Assembly: GCF_016785185.1 (NCBI RefSeq)
Contig: NZ_JAEKDY010000009.1
Origin: Heyndrickxia sporothermodurans
Lineage (GTDB): Bacteria > Bacillota > Bacilli > Bacillales > Bacillaceae_C
Length of the DNA: 55,919 nt
Reading direction: 5' to 3' (one strand)
In this document: positions 42,297-51,508 of the stretch, piece after piece
Layout: every line of letters starts with the position of its first letter
Numbering within the stretch: position 1 is the first letter of the stretch
The notes under the pieces: model-generated
What the model saw: the letters and a program-made list of their open reading frames with translations, nothing else
Told to the model about the DNA's origin: nothing
Database searches by the model: none
Position numbers and translations under genes: made by a program

Positions 42297-45065
42297 TTAA
42301 GCGTTATAATAAAATTCTTTAACAACAGCAGCACATCTAGGACACAATGTTGGATGTTCTTCAACTTTCCCAACATCAGGGGTAACAACCCAGCAGCGCT
42401 CGCAAGTTTCACCATCCGCTTTTTCAACCAAAATAGCGGCATGTTCAAGCTTCAGTGCTTGTTCTGGCGCATCTTCAACAGAACCGGCAATTTCAAATCC
42501 AGAAACAATAAATAATTGGTTCATGTTTTCTGAAATGGAATCTAATAATTGTTTTGTTTTTTCATTTACAAATAAAGTAATTTTTGCAGTTAATGATTTT
42601 CCAATTACTTTTTCATTACGTGCCTCTTCTAAAGCTTTTAAAACGTCATTACGAAGTTTTAAAAATTCTCCCCATTTGCTTTTCAGCTCATTTGCATTTG
42701 GTAAGTCACTGAATTCCGGCATATCTGTTAATTGGACGCTTTCTTCTGCCGTACCAGGAATATATGCCCATACTTCATCAGCTGTGTGAGGCAAGATTGG
42801 TGATAAGAGTTTCGTTAACGCTGTTAAACAATCATATAATACAGTTTGCATTGCACGTCGTTCAAAATTGTCTTTTGCTTCGATATATAAAACATCTTTT
42901 GCAAAATCTAAATAGAATGAACTTAAATCTAATGTACAGAAGTTATTGACCGCATGATAAATACTTGAAAATTCATAGTTTTCGTATGCATCATGTGCAT
43001 GTTTAATTAAATCATTCAATTTCACTAGCATATATTGATCAACTTCACGTAAATCTTCGTAAGCAATTTTATCTGAAGAAGGATCAAAATCGGATAAATT
43101 CCCTAATAAGAAACGGAATGTGTTACGAATTTTGCGATAAACTTCTGATACTTGTTTCAAAATGGCATCAGAGACACGAACATCCGCCTGATAATCAACA
43201 GAAGCAACCCATAAACGGATAATATCTGCCCCTAATTGATTGATTACTTTTCCTGGTAAAATTACATTTCCTAAAGACTTACTCATTTTACGTCCTTCAC
43301 CATCAAGTGCGAACCCGTGGCTTAACACCCCTTTATACGGTGCTTTCCCCGTCACAGCTACAGCAGTTGTTAATGAAGAGTTGAACCAGCCACGATATTG
43401 GTCGGAACCTTCTAAATATAAATCTGCAGGGCGTTGTAAGTCATCACGCTCATATAATACTGCCTGATGAGAAGATCCCGAATCAAACCATACATCCATA
43501 ATGTCATTTTCTTTCGTAAATTTACCATTTGGACTTCCCGGGTGAGTGAAGCCATCAGGTAATAATTCATTTACTTCTTTTTCAAACCAAACATTTGAAC
43601 CATGTTCACGGAAAAGTTCTGAAACATGTTCAATTGTTTCGTCTGTAATAATTGGTTCACCATTTTCCGCATAGAATACAGGAATTGGTACACCCCATGC
43701 ACGCTGTCTAGAAATACACCAATCACCACGATCACGAACCATATTAAACAGTCGGGTTTCTCCCCATGATGGAACCCATTTTACTTCTTTGATAGCTTCC
43801 AATAATGCAGGACGGAATTTATCAATTGAAGCAAACCATTGTGCCGTTGCCCGGAAAATTACCGGTTTTTTCGTTCTCCAGTCATGTGGATAAGAATGGG
43901 TAATAAAGCTTAATTTTAATAGCGCACCGACTTCTTCTAACTTTTCGGAGATTGGTTTATTTGCTTTATCGTAAAATAGCCCTTCAAATCCAGGTGCCTC
44001 TGCCGTCATGACACCTTTATCATCAACAGGACATAAAACGTCCAAACCATATTTTTTCCCTACAAGAAAGTCATCTTCCCCATGTCCAGGCGCAGTATGA
44101 ACACAACCCGTACCGGAATCTGTCGTAACATGTTCGCCTAACATAACTAATGAATCACGATCATAGAATGGATGTTTCGCTAAAATATATTCTAATTCTT
44201 TACCGAGAACCGTTTTAACAATTTGTGGTGAATTCCATTCTAAAACTTCGGATACTTCTTCAAGAAGCGCTTCAGCAACTAAATATTTTTCATTTGCTAC
44301 ATTTACAACTACATATTTTAGTTCCGGATGAACGGTAATTCCAAGGTTAGCGGGAATTGTCCAAGGTGTTGTTGTCCAAATGATAATTTTTGTTTCATTA
44401 TCTAATACACCTTTTCCATCTTTTACTTCAAATGCTACATAAATAGAAGCTGAACGTTTATCTTGGTATTCTATTTCCGCTTCCGCTAAAGCCGATTCGC
44501 TTGACGGAGACCAGTAAACTGGTTTCAGTCCTTTATAAATATAGCCTTTCTTCGCCATTTCTCCGAAAACTTTAATTTGTTGTGCCTCATATTCAGGTTT
44601 TAATGTTAAATATGGATTTTCCCAATCACCACGAACACCTAAACGTTTAAATGCTGTCCGTTGATTATCTACTTGCTGATATGCATATTCAGCACATAAT
44701 TGCCGGAATTCTGCGATTGTCATTTCTTTTCTTTTTACACCTTTATTCGTTAACGCCTGTTCAATTGGAAGACCATGTGTGTCCCAGCCAGGAACATATG
44801 GAGCTTGATAGCCGGTCATTGATTTGTAGCGGACGATAAAGTCTTTTAATGTTTTATTTAATGCATGACCCATATGAAGATCTCCATTGGCATATGGTGG
44901 TCCATCGTGAAGAACAAAAAGCGGTCTGCCTTTAGTTTTGTCTTGAACTTTTTGATAAATATTCATTTCTTCCCATTTTGCTTGGATTTCTGGTTCTCTT
45001 TTTGGGAGATTTCCACGCATCGGAAATTCTGTTTTTGGCATTAATAGCGTATCTTTATAATCCAT
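42297..45065 (-). CDS. ileS: Isoleucyl-tRNA synthetase
   Basis: It charges tRNA-Ile and edits Val-tRNA-Ile. The 922-residue class I enzyme has the HIGH motif in PYANGDLHMGHAL (about 57-69), the KMSKS motif (about 595) and a CP1 editing domain in between. The C-terminal zinc site is CERCWVV...CPRC. The size and zinc site are of the short bacterial type. ATG at 45065 with TAGGAGG. It is controlled by a T-box leader. Confidence 0.97.
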   Translation of the reverse strand: MDYKDTLLMPKTEFPMRGNLPKREPEIQAKWEEMNIYQKVQDKTKGRPLFVLHDGPPYANGDLHMGHALNKTLKDFIVRYKSMTGYQAPYVPGWDTHGLPIEQALTNKGVKRKEMTIAEFRQLCAEYAYQQVDNQRTAFKRLGVRGDWENPYLTLKPEYEAQQIKVFGEMAKKGYIYKGLKPVYWSPSSESALAEAEIEYQDKRSASIYVAFEVKDGKGVLDNETKIIIWTTTPWTIPANLGITVHPELKYVVVNVANEKYLVAEALLEEVSEVLEWNSPQIVKTVLGKELEYILAKHPFYDRDSLVMLGEHVTTDSGTGCVHTAPGHGEDDFLVGKKYGLDVLCPVDDKGVMTAEAPGFEGLFYDKANKPISEKLEEVGALLKLSFITHSYPHDWRTKKPVIFRATAQWFASIDKFRPALLEAIKEVKWVPSWGETRLFNMVRDRGDWCISRQRAWGVPIPVFYAENGEPIITDETIEHVSELFREHGSNVWFEKEVNELLPDGFTHPGSPNGKFTKENDIMDVWFDSGSSHQAVLYERDDLQRPADLYLEGSDQYRGWFNSSLTTAVAVTGKAPYKGVLSHGFALDGEGRKMSKSLGNVILPGKVINQLGADIIRLWVASVDYQADVRVSDAILKQVSEVYRKIRNTFRFLLGNLSDFDPSSDKIAYEDLREVDQYMLVKLNDLIKHAHDAYENYEFSSIYHAVNNFCTLDLSSFYLDFAKDVLYIEAKDNFERRAMQTVLYDCLTALTKLLSPILPHTADEVWAYIPGTAEESVQLTDMPEFSDLPNANELKSKWGEFLKLRNDVLKALEEARNEKVIGKSLTAKITLFVNEKTKQLLDSISENMNQLFIVSGFEIAGSVEDAPEQALKLEHAAILVEKADGETCERCWVVTPDVGKVEEHPTLCPRCAAVVKEFYYNA

Positions 45066-45155
45066 GTCTTTTCCTCCTAATTATTTGACTCCGTTACAAG
45101 TTTAATGATTTCCTCTATTTATTGACAATTAACTAAGGTGCCATACAAATAAATA

Positions 45156-45420
45156 GAAAAAGCCTTCTCATCCCTGGAAGGGACGAGAAGACTTTCCCGC
45201 GGTACCACCCTAATAGATATCATTAATGGATATCCACTTACACATTCGTATCGTGAATGAATCGCTTGTATCTACTTACCAACTTGATGTTCAATACAAG
45301 AACTCTAGGGTGATTTTCCAATTATTCGCTTATACCAAGCTTCCACTATCCTTGGTTCGCTTATTATAATAAGACGTTGAACAATTGTACTGTCCCTGTC
45401 ATCGTTTGTGTATATATTTG
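45156..45420 (-). promoter_or_regulatory. T-box leader of ileS (tRNA-Ile sensing)
   Basis: The minus-strand leader has the T-box core AGGGTGGTACCGCGGG at 45196-45211, followed by a terminator (GTCTTCTCGTCCCT / AGGGATGAGAAGGCT, then T-run, 45156-45195). Upstream is a long stem I; an AUC triplet in GAACATCAAG (45286-45288) is the likely specifier codon for isoleucine. Uncharged tRNA-Ile would stabilise the antiterminator and allow ileS expression. The leader start is estimated near 45420. Confidence 0.93.
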
Positions 45421-45465
45421 ATATAAATTATATGTGATACAATTTCATTTCGTCAAGATTCAAGA

Positions 45466-45972
45466 TTATTTAATTTCTTCTTCAATATTTAATTCTGTAG
45501 CATCGATATCAAATTCCATTAAATTATCCCAATCATCATTCTTAAGTAAATCTAATTGAGCTTCTATGAGCATTTTGAAACGAGTTCGAAATACTTTTGA
45601 TTGCTTTTTAAGCTCTTCAATTTCTAAGGCAATTTTCCGAGCTTTTGATAATGCTTCATTCACTATACGATCCGCATTTTTTTCAGATTCTCTAATAATC
45701 AGCTTTGCTTCTTTTTGTGCATTACCGCGGACTTCCTCCGCTGCTTCCTGGGCAACGACGATAGATTTATTTAATGTTTCTTCAATATTCGTAAAATGTC
45801 CTAGACGTTCATTTAGCGAAGAAAGCTTTTCTTCTAGTTCTTTCTTTTCACGTATAATCAGCTCGTAGTCTTTGATGACTTGATCAAGGAATTCGTTCAC
45901 TTCATCTTCGTCATACCCGCGAAAGCCTTTACTAAATTCCTTATTATGTATATCCAATGGTGTTAAAGGCAT
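45466..45972 (-). CDS. divIVA: Cell division initiation protein DivIVA
   Basis: DivIVA binds negatively curved membrane at poles and septa and recruits MinJ, RacA and others. The 168 residues begin MPLTPLDIHNKEFSKGFRGY, the lipid-binding domain, then EDEVNEFLDQVIKDYE. Coiled coils follow (about 30-70 and 75-145) with an acidic tail. ATG at 45972 with GGAGGTGG upstream. It follows the sepF-ylmG-ylmH cluster after a 195-bp gap that holds a repeat element and a TATAAT box at 46117-46122. Confidence 0.96.
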   Translation of the reverse strand: MPLTPLDIHNKEFSKGFRGYDEDEVNEFLDQVIKDYELIIREKKELEEKLSSLNERLGHFTNIEETLNKSIVVAQEAAEEVRGNAQKEAKLIIRESEKNADRIVNEALSKARKIALEIEELKKQSKVFRTRFKMLIEAQLDLLKNDDWDNLMEFDIDATELNIEEEIK

Positions 45973-45998
45973 CTTGCCACCTCCAGTAAGTTTTAATC

Positions 45999-46112
45999 TT
46001 CCGCTTTTCTCTTATCCAGCTTCAGTGCCTAGCCCCTCGAGGTCAAATAACCTAAACCAAATGAAGACAAAGCATTTGCTTGTCGGGGCTGACAGAGGCA
46101 CTTCCGCTTTTA
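45999..46112. repeat. Bacillus-type intergenic palindromic repeat between ylmH and divIVA
   Basis: About 110 bp with complementary halves: AGTGCCTAGCCCCTCG near the left and TCGGGGCTGACAGAGGCACT near the right, flanked by CGCTTTT-type ends. It can fold into a long imperfect hairpin. Repeats with CCAGCT...GCCTAGCCCCTCG are scattered widely in Bacillaceae genomes; the function is unknown. A degenerate half copy lies at 2270-2336. Confidence 0.75.
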
Positions 46113-46167
46113 ACTTATTATACTTTTTTTCGACAGTTTGTGGGGATTTTCCTGCAAATTTATCAAA

Positions 46168-46944
46168 TTATTTCATTACGCCCACCAGTATTCGCCATTT
46201 TTCTTTTCTTGTTTGGCCATCAATGACAATAATTTTGCTTCTACCATAACCTCTTGCCGAGATCATATCACCTTCATCACAAATAAACGAAGTTTGCTCA
46301 GTCATCCTCCAATTTACTTTTACTTGTCCATGTTGAATAAGTGTTTGGGCTTTCTGTCTGGAAATGTTATAAATTGATGATATAACAGCATCTAATCTTA
46401 AAGAGCTAACAGTTGTTTGTTGTTCATGCCATGTTTCACCTATTGAAATCATTTCATTCATATTCATTTCCAATAATTCGATCGAAATTTTCCCGACCTG
46501 GCAAAATTCTAGTTTTATATAATCTTTTAATTCTTTAACAATGAAAAATTGGATCCGATGACCACCGATAAGGATGTCCCCGAATTTTTCCCTTTTAACT
46601 CCTAAAGACATAAGGGTGCCAAGTACTTGACGGTGTGTAATCGTAACAAATTTACTAGGATATTTTATTTCAAATAAAGCAATTTGGAAGTCTTCGTCGG
46701 CGGGAGTATAATAATCGGGATAGAGTAGAACCCTTTTTCTTTCACAAAACTCATGGCCTCCGAATACATGTACCCTCACCTGTTGTCCTATACCAATAAT
46801 CGATTGAACAATATGAATTTGTCTCGGATCTAAAAAATCGGTTAGCTTTGGTGCATAACAGTCTTCAACATATTGTTTCCAATTGACAACTTGATCAATA
46901 AATTCTTTCTCTTCCGGTCTAAAATGTTGATAAATATTATCCAT
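46168..46944 (-). CDS. ylmH: S4-domain RNA-binding protein YlmH
   Basis: A 258-residue protein; B. subtilis YlmH has been implicated in ribosome rescue/quality control through its S4 domain. The N-terminal two thirds form the YlmH-specific part. The S4 domain at about 180-240 shows LDAVISSIYNISRQKAQTLI and HGQVKVNWR. The frame runs 17 codons further up, but ATG at 46944 has AGGGGAT at good spacing and begins MDNIYQHFRPEEKEFID, the family N-terminus. It lies between ylmG and divIVA, as usual. Confidence 0.93.
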   Translation of the reverse strand: MDNIYQHFRPEEKEFIDQVVNWKQYVEDCYAPKLTDFLDPRQIHIVQSIIGIGQQVRVHVFGGHEFCERKRVLLYPDYYTPADEDFQIALFEIKYPSKFVTITHRQVLGTLMSLGVKREKFGDILIGGHRIQFFIVKELKDYIKLEFCQVGKISIELLEMNMNEMISIGETWHEQQTTVSSLRLDAVISSIYNISRQKAQTLIQHGQVKVNWRMTEQTSFICDEGDMISARGYGRSKIIVIDGQTRKEKWRILVGVMK

Positions 46945-46998
46945 AAAATCCCCTAAAACGTTAATAGTCAAAAATAGATAAAGGTTCGTAGGCACTAC

Positions 46999-47259
46999 CT
47001 AAATAATCCAAAAATATAGTGCCCTTACCCCTCTTCCAGCAAGATTTAACACAATAATAGCGATAATTGGTGAAAAATCAATCATTCCAAATGGTGGAAT
47101 AATGCGACGAAATTGTTCTAAATACGGTTCACATATGCGTGCGAACATTTGACCAATTGAAGATTGTTGCGCATTAAACCATGACATAAATATATAAATA
47201 ATAATTATGTATGTATAAATCTCAATAGCTTTAATTAAAATTCCAAACAAAATATCCAT
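46999..47259 (-). CDS. ylmG: YggT-family membrane protein YlmG
   Basis: An 86-residue integral membrane protein with two hydrophobic segments (about 5-27 and 60-82) around the YggT signature RICEPYLEQFRRIIPP. The family is tied to division and membrane/chlorophyll protein organisation; its exact role is unknown. The frame opens at a GTG overlapping sepF; the ATG at 47259 with GAGGTGG is preferred, though the spacing (11) is long. Downstream of sepF. Confidence 0.88.
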   Translation of the reverse strand: MDILFGILIKAIEIYTYIIIIYIFMSWFNAQQSSIGQMFARICEPYLEQFRRIIPPFGMIDFSPIIAIIVLNLAGRGVRALYFWII

Positions 47260-47264
47260 TCTAC

Positions 47265-47702
47265 TTAAGACCACCTCGAATCAAAATCATTTTGCTGAAT
47301 TAAGTCAGTAATATTTCCCGAAACTTCTACATTATCTGGCGTACTCAAAAATATATCTGTTCCAATTCTTTGAATATCTCCACCAATAGCATAAACAGTT
47401 CCACTTAAAAAATCGATAATTCGTTTTGCTTGATCACGATCAATCCTTTGTAAATTCACAACTACTGCCCGTCTATTTTTTAAATGATCAGCAATTTCTT
47501 GTGCCTCGGCATAAACTCGTGGTTCAACCAATATAACTTTTGAAGATTTTTGAACACTTTGTAAGCTGACAACATTTTGCTTTTGTTGTTGCGTCTTTGG
47601 ATACTGCTCAGGTTCCATTTCATTATCCAGCTTTTCGTCTTCAGTATATTCATATTCATCATCCAATAAAAAAAATGATTTCAACTTCGTTTTCAATCCC
47701 AT
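47265..47702 (-). CDS. sepF: Cell division protein SepF
   Basis: SepF binds the FtsZ tail and membrane and forms rings that shape the septum. In 145 residues: an N-terminal amphipathic membrane-binding helix (MGLKTKLKSFFLL), an acidic/Gln-rich linker (about 15-48) and the globular core from about 52 with EAQEIADHLKNRRAVVVNLQ and AKRIIDFLSGTVYAIGGDIQ. GGAGGTG precedes the ATG. Gene order ylmE-sepF-ylmG is standard. Confidence 0.96.
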   Translation of the reverse strand: MGLKTKLKSFFLLDDEYEYTEDEKLDNEMEPEQYPKTQQQKQNVVSLQSVQKSSKVILVEPRVYAEAQEIADHLKNRRAVVVNLQRIDRDQAKRIIDFLSGTVYAIGGDIQRIGTDIFLSTPDNVEVSGNITDLIQQNDFDSRWS

Positions 47703-47717
47703 ACGAACACCTCCATT

Positions 47718-48386
47718 TTATCCAACTAATGATGTACCTATTCTTACAAAAGTCGCCCCTTCTTCAATAGCAATTGTGTAGTCATTTGACATTCCCATAG
47801 ATAATTCATTACATGGAGCATACTCAAGTTGTAAGGCTTGGACTTTATTTTGCAATTCTTTTAATCCACGAAAGCACCGACGAATGCTTGCTTCATCCTC
47901 TGTTAAAGGTGCCATCGTCATTAATCCAACGACTTTTATTTTATTTAAATTTTTTAAATTATGAATAAAACTTATCACATCTTCAGGATTAATACCATGT
48001 TTAGAATCTTCTCCAGAAACATTTACTTGAATGAAACAGGAGATTTGCTTTTCAGCCCTTTTATTAATTTCTTCCGCTAAAGACAGTCGATCAAGAGAAT
48101 GAATGTACGCTACTTTATCAATAATATTTTTCACTTTGCGTGTTTGGAGAGTTCCAATAAAATGCCATATTGCACGTTCTTTAAGCGCATCCCACTTTTC
48201 AATTAAACCTGTGTCACGATTTTCACCTAAATTAACAATACCTGTTTCTACCGCTTCTTCCGCACGTTCAGTCGTTACATATTTAGTTACTGCAATAATA
48301 GTTACTTCATCAGGATTTCTCCCAGACTTTTTACATGCGATATCAATATTTTCTTTAATAATTGAAAGATTTTCAGACACTTTCAT
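47718..48386 (-). CDS. ylmE: YggS/PLPBP-family pyridoxal phosphate homeostasis protein YlmE
   Basis: A PLP-binding single-domain protein of 222 residues involved in vitamin B6 homeostasis, without known enzyme activity. The PLP lysine lies in IIAVTKYV (about 30-37). CFIQVNVSGEDSKHG and LSMGMSNDYTIAIEEGATFVRIG are the family signatures. The start overlaps the ylmD stop by 4 bp. Confidence 0.95.
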   Translation of the reverse strand: MKVSENLSIIKENIDIACKKSGRNPDEVTIIAVTKYVTTERAEEAVETGIVNLGENRDTGLIEKWDALKERAIWHFIGTLQTRKVKNIIDKVAYIHSLDRLSLAEEINKRAEKQISCFIQVNVSGEDSKHGINPEDVISFIHNLKNLNKIKVVGLMTMAPLTEDEASIRRCFRGLKELQNKVQALQLEYAPCNELSMGMSNDYTIAIEEGATFVRIGTSLVG

Positions 48387-49210
48387 GAAGAAGCTCCTTT
48401 CAAACCAATAAAACTTAACATTCTTCCTGTTTTTCCATAATCACGTCGATGTGAAAAAAATTCATCTTGATCACATCTTGTACAATAGTTCGTTAAATAA
48501 ATATTTTCAGGGGGAATACCCGATAATTCAAGGATAAACTGATTCAATTTTTTTAAATCTAGTTTAAACTGCCCTGGAGTTATTTCTTCATATGGCATTT
48601 CAATATTCGGTTTCATCCAGTTGTTTACTTTAGCAATTACCCGGTTATCAACAACATAACAATCTTTGCAAATAGAAGGACCAATGACTGCTTGGATATG
48701 TTGTACAGCTATTCCTTCACTCGTCCATTTTTCCACCATTTTCTTACCGATCCCATCAACCGTACCTTTCCATCCTGCATGGGCAATACCAATCATATTA
48801 TAGTCCGGAGCAAAAAAATAAAGAGGAACACAATCCGCAAAACACAGTGTTAGCAATGTATTTTTTTCTTCAGTATAAAGACCATCTGTATTTTGGAGAC
48901 TACTTTCATAATCAAGAGCACCTTTTCCTGCTTCAGATTCGCCTACTTTCGCGATTCGACAACCGTGCGTTTGCTCCGCTCCAACCCAGCTATTAATATC
49001 GAAATCAAGCTTTGTAGATAATAACTGACGATTTTGCTGAACATCAGTTAATGCATCACCAACATGAAATCCACAATTTAACGTTTGAAATTCATTTTTA
49101 CTCTTCCCGCCATTTTTCGTTGTAAATCCGGCAATTAAGTTTGAATTTAGTCGATTCCAGCTCTCTATAATAAAATATTCTTTTTCCTTTTTTTGAAATG
49201 GCTCAAACAT
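48383..49210 (-). CDS. ylmD: YfiH/LACC1-family purine nucleoside phosphorylase-like protein YlmD (PgeF)
   Basis: The family (DUF152, multicopper polyphenol oxidoreductase in older annotation) has adenosine/purine nucleoside phosphorylase or deaminase activity, and in E. coli edits misincorporated L-Ser in peptidoglycan precursors. The 275 residues carry the zinc ligands: His in GAEQTHG, Cys in CFADCVPLYFF and His in GIAHAGWKGT, plus IGPSICKDCYVV. ATG with AGGAG at 7 bases. It begins the ylmD-ylmH unit after a terminator. Confidence 0.93.
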   Translation of the reverse strand: MFEPFQKKEKEYFIIESWNRLNSNLIAGFTTKNGGKSKNEFQTLNCGFHVGDALTDVQQNRQLLSTKLDFDINSWVGAEQTHGCRIAKVGESEAGKGALDYESSLQNTDGLYTEEKNTLLTLCFADCVPLYFFAPDYNMIGIAHAGWKGTVDGIGKKMVEKWTSEGIAVQHIQAVIGPSICKDCYVVDNRVIAKVNNWMKPNIEMPYEEITPGQFKLDLKKLNQFILELSGIPPENIYLTNYCTRCDQDEFFSHRRDYGKTGRMLSFIGLKGASS

Positions 49211-49314
49211 ATATTTACTCCTATATTTTCCGAAAGATTCTTTTTAATAGTGTATCATAAATTCAGCTTATGTTCATTTTATAATTCAGTTACATCTTAA
49301 ATTAAAAAACTAAA

Positions 49315-49353
49315 AAAAAAAGAAGCTTATCCCTCCTTCAATTAGATAAGCTT
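49315..49353 (-). terminator. Rho-independent terminator after ylmC
   Basis: AAGCTTATC / GATAAGCTT with a 13-base loop, then an 11-base T-run on the minus strand. It separates ylmC from ylmD. Confidence 0.88.
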
Positions 49354-49370
49354 GATAAATAAAGATATTA

Positions 49371-49646
49371 TTATTGTTTAGGTTCCTGTAATTGTTGTTG
49401 CATATAGTTTTGATCACGGAAACGAACTAATATTACATCCGCTCCGATTTTGACAATATTGCTCCAAGGTATAATAAATTCTTCATCTTTTCCGAAAAAG
49501 CCAAAAACCTTTCCCGACCCACCTACAATAATACTATCAATTTTCCCGGTATCCAAATTTATATCTATATCTCCGATGTTTCCTAATTTCCGCCCGTCCG
49601 ATATACTGACTACATCTTTTACTTGAAATTCTGAAATACGAACCAT
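49371..49646 (-). CDS. ylmC: YlmC/YmxH-family PRC-barrel sporulation-associated protein
   Basis: A 91-residue PRC-barrel protein: ISEFQVKDVVSISDGRKLGNIGDIDIN is the first half and the VKIGADVILVRF strand the end. The family is found in spore formers and is linked to sporulation by gene neighbourhood; its function is not established. The frame extends 14 codons upstream, but ATG at 49646 has GGAGGGG at six bases. It follows sigG after a strong hairpin. Confidence 0.9.
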   Translation of the reverse strand: MVRISEFQVKDVVSISDGRKLGNIGDIDINLDTGKIDSIIVGGSGKVFGFFGKDEEFIIPWSNIVKIGADVILVRFRDQNYMQQQLQEPKQ

Positions 49647-49765
49647 TGATAACCCCTCCATCAAGTCATGGCTTATTAACAAGTGCACAAATTATAATAC
49701 ATGTATATGCATTGGAAGGACATTTTAAGAAGAAAACTATTGGATTCGTTATAGAAATAAATTAT

Positions 49766-49802
49766 GGACAAGTATCCTGTGAATTCCCAGGATACTTGTC
49801 CA
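49766..49802 (-). terminator. Long hairpin directly after sigG
   Basis: A perfect 14-bp stem GGACAAGTATCCTG / CAGGATACTTGTCC with a 7-base loop one base after the sigG stop. The trailing T content is only moderate (CATAATTTATTTC), so termination may be incomplete. Confidence 0.7.
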
Positions 49803-49803
49803 C

Positions 49804-50580
49804 CTATTGTATATTCTTATTCATTTGTTTAATTGCCGCTTTTTCTAATCGAGATACTTGCGCTTGGGAAATACCAATTTCCTCCGCCACTTCCATTTGT
49901 GTTTTTCCTTGAAAGAAACGCTTACGAATAATCATTTTTTCGCGATCATTTAATCTTCGCAACCCCTCTTGTAAAGCAATTTCTTCTACCCATTGTGTAT
50001 CGCGGTTCTTTTCATCCCCAAGTTGGTCCATCACATAAATAGGGTCCCCTCCATCATTGTAAATAGGTTCAAACAATGATACAGGGTCTTGGATGGCATC
50101 TAATGCAAAAACAATTTCTTCATGGGGTACTTCCAATACTTTAGCAATTTCTTCGGCTGTAGGTTCCCGTGAGGTTTTGCTCATTAGTTTCTCACGTACT
50201 TGGAGAGCTTTATAAGCTATATCACGAAGTGACCTTGAGACACGAATTGGATTATTATCACGCAAATATCTTCTTATTTCTCCTATAATCATCGGTACAG
50301 CATAAGTTGAAAATCTTACATTCTGACTTAAATCAAAATTATCAATAGATTTCATAAGTCCAATACAACCGACCTGAAAGAGGTCATCGACATATTCACC
50401 ACGGTTATTAAAGCGTTGGATTACACTTAATACGAGTCGTAAATTGCCGTTTACAAGTTTTTCTCTTGCATGTAAATCACCTTCATGCATTTTTTTCAAT
50501 AATTCTCGCATCTCTTCGTTTTTTAGCACAGGAAGTTTAGATGTATCTACCCCACAAATTTCTACTTTATTCCTCTTCAA
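49804..50580 (-). CDS. sigG: RNA polymerase sigma factor SigG (late forespore)
   Basis: Sigma-G directs late forespore transcription (SASP genes, germination receptors). The 258-residue protein is very close to the B. subtilis one: RNKVEICGVDTSKLPVLKN at the N-terminus, region 2 NRGEYVDDLFQVGCIGLMKS, and region 4 ISQAQVSRLEKAAIKQM. The start is TTG at 50580: GGAGGG lies seven bases upstream and translation then begins exactly at the conserved N-terminus. The ATG at 50613 would place the ribosome-binding site inside the gene. The upstream gap carries a sigma-F/G-type promoter. Confidence 0.96.
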   Translation of the reverse strand: MKRNKVEICGVDTSKLPVLKNEEMRELLKKMHEGDLHAREKLVNGNLRLVLSVIQRFNNRGEYVDDLFQVGCIGLMKSIDNFDLSQNVRFSTYAVPMIIGEIRRYLRDNNPIRVSRSLRDIAYKALQVREKLMSKTSREPTAEEIAKVLEVPHEEIVFALDAIQDPVSLFEPIYNDGGDPIYVMDQLGDEKNRDTQWVEEIALQEGLRRLNDREKMIIRKRFFQGKTQMEVAEEIGISQAQVSRLEKAAIKQMNKNIQ

Positions 50581-50617
50581 GTCATTTCCCTCCTCATAGG
50601 AGCTGCTGTTCAAAATT

Positions 50618-50646
50618 AAGTATCTCCGCGGGTAGGAAAATTATGC
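50618..50646 (-). promoter_or_regulatory. Sigma-F/sigma-G-type promoter of sigG
   Basis: Minus strand: -35 GCATA (50642-50646), 14-bp spacer, -10 GGAGATACTT (50618-50627). The -10 fits the forespore pattern GGnRAnAnTW at every fixed position. In B. subtilis spoIIIG is first read by sigma-F and then by sigma-G itself. Confidence 0.72.
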
Positions 50647-50722
50647 ATGGGTAGAAATTTGAGTAAGGCCACTTCTTGGCAAAATTATTGATGCGAAAAG
50701 GTTTTATTTATAAAAAAATTTT

Positions 50723-51442
50723 TTAAACCATTTTATTAAACTCCTTTTTTAACCTTTTTATAATTCTTTTCTCTAATCGTGAGATATACGATTGTGAAAT
50801 CCCTAGCATATCAGCTACATCCTTTTGTGTTTTCTCTTCTCCACCTTGCAAACCAAAGCGAAGTTCCATTATTTGCTTCTCTCTAGGTGTTAACTGATGT
50901 AATGCACTGAATAATAATTTTTTATCGACATTTGCTTCAAGATCCTTCGTGATAATATCCTCCTCTGTTCCAAGTACATCGGATAATAATAATTCATTAC
51001 CGTCCCAATCAATATTAAGCGGTTCATCGAAAGATACTTCCGAACGAATTTTATTATTTCGGCGCAAATACATTAATATTTCATTTTCAATACAACGGGA
51101 TGCATAGGTTGCCAGTTTAATTTTTTTCTCAGGATTAAATGTATTTACCGCTTTGATAAGACCAATTGTTCCAATGCTAATTAGGTCCTCAATATTTATA
51201 CCTGTATTTTCAAACTTTCGGGCAATATAGACAACTAATCGTAAATTACGCTCAATTAATAACGATCTTGCCGCCATATCACCTTTGGGAAGCTTCTCGA
51301 TTAATACTTCCTCTTCTTCTTTCGTTAACGGTGGAGGAAGCGCCTCACTTCCGCCTATATAATAAATCTCATCTGTTTTAATCCCCAGTTTAATTAAAAT
51401 TTTGTACCAAAAATAGGATAACTTTATTCGAAAATTTTTCAC
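50723..51442 (-). CDS. sigE: RNA polymerase sigma factor SigE (mother cell, pro-form)
   Basis: Sigma-E is the first mother-cell sigma factor. The 239 residues start with an amphipathic pro-sequence of 27 residues ending TDEIY, followed by YIGGSEALPPPL, the site where SpoIIGA cuts. Region 2 has NTGINIEDLISIGTIGLIKA and region 4 ISQSYISRLEKRIIKRLK. It is the second gene of the spoIIGA-sigE operon, 66 bp after its protease. Confidence 0.97.
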   Translation of the reverse strand: MKNFRIKLSYFWYKILIKLGIKTDEIYYIGGSEALPPPLTKEEEEVLIEKLPKGDMAARSLLIERNLRLVVYIARKFENTGINIEDLISIGTIGLIKAVNTFNPEKKIKLATYASRCIENEILMYLRRNNKIRSEVSFDEPLNIDWDGNELLLSDVLGTEEDIITKDLEANVDKKLLFSALHQLTPREKQIMELRFGLQGGEEKTQKDVADMLGISQSYISRLEKRIIKRLKKEFNKMV

Positions 51443-51508
51443 GTTTAGTCCCCCTTCTAAATGATTGATGTTAGGAGTATAGTAATAATACCTTATTTAA
51501 TCTTTTCG

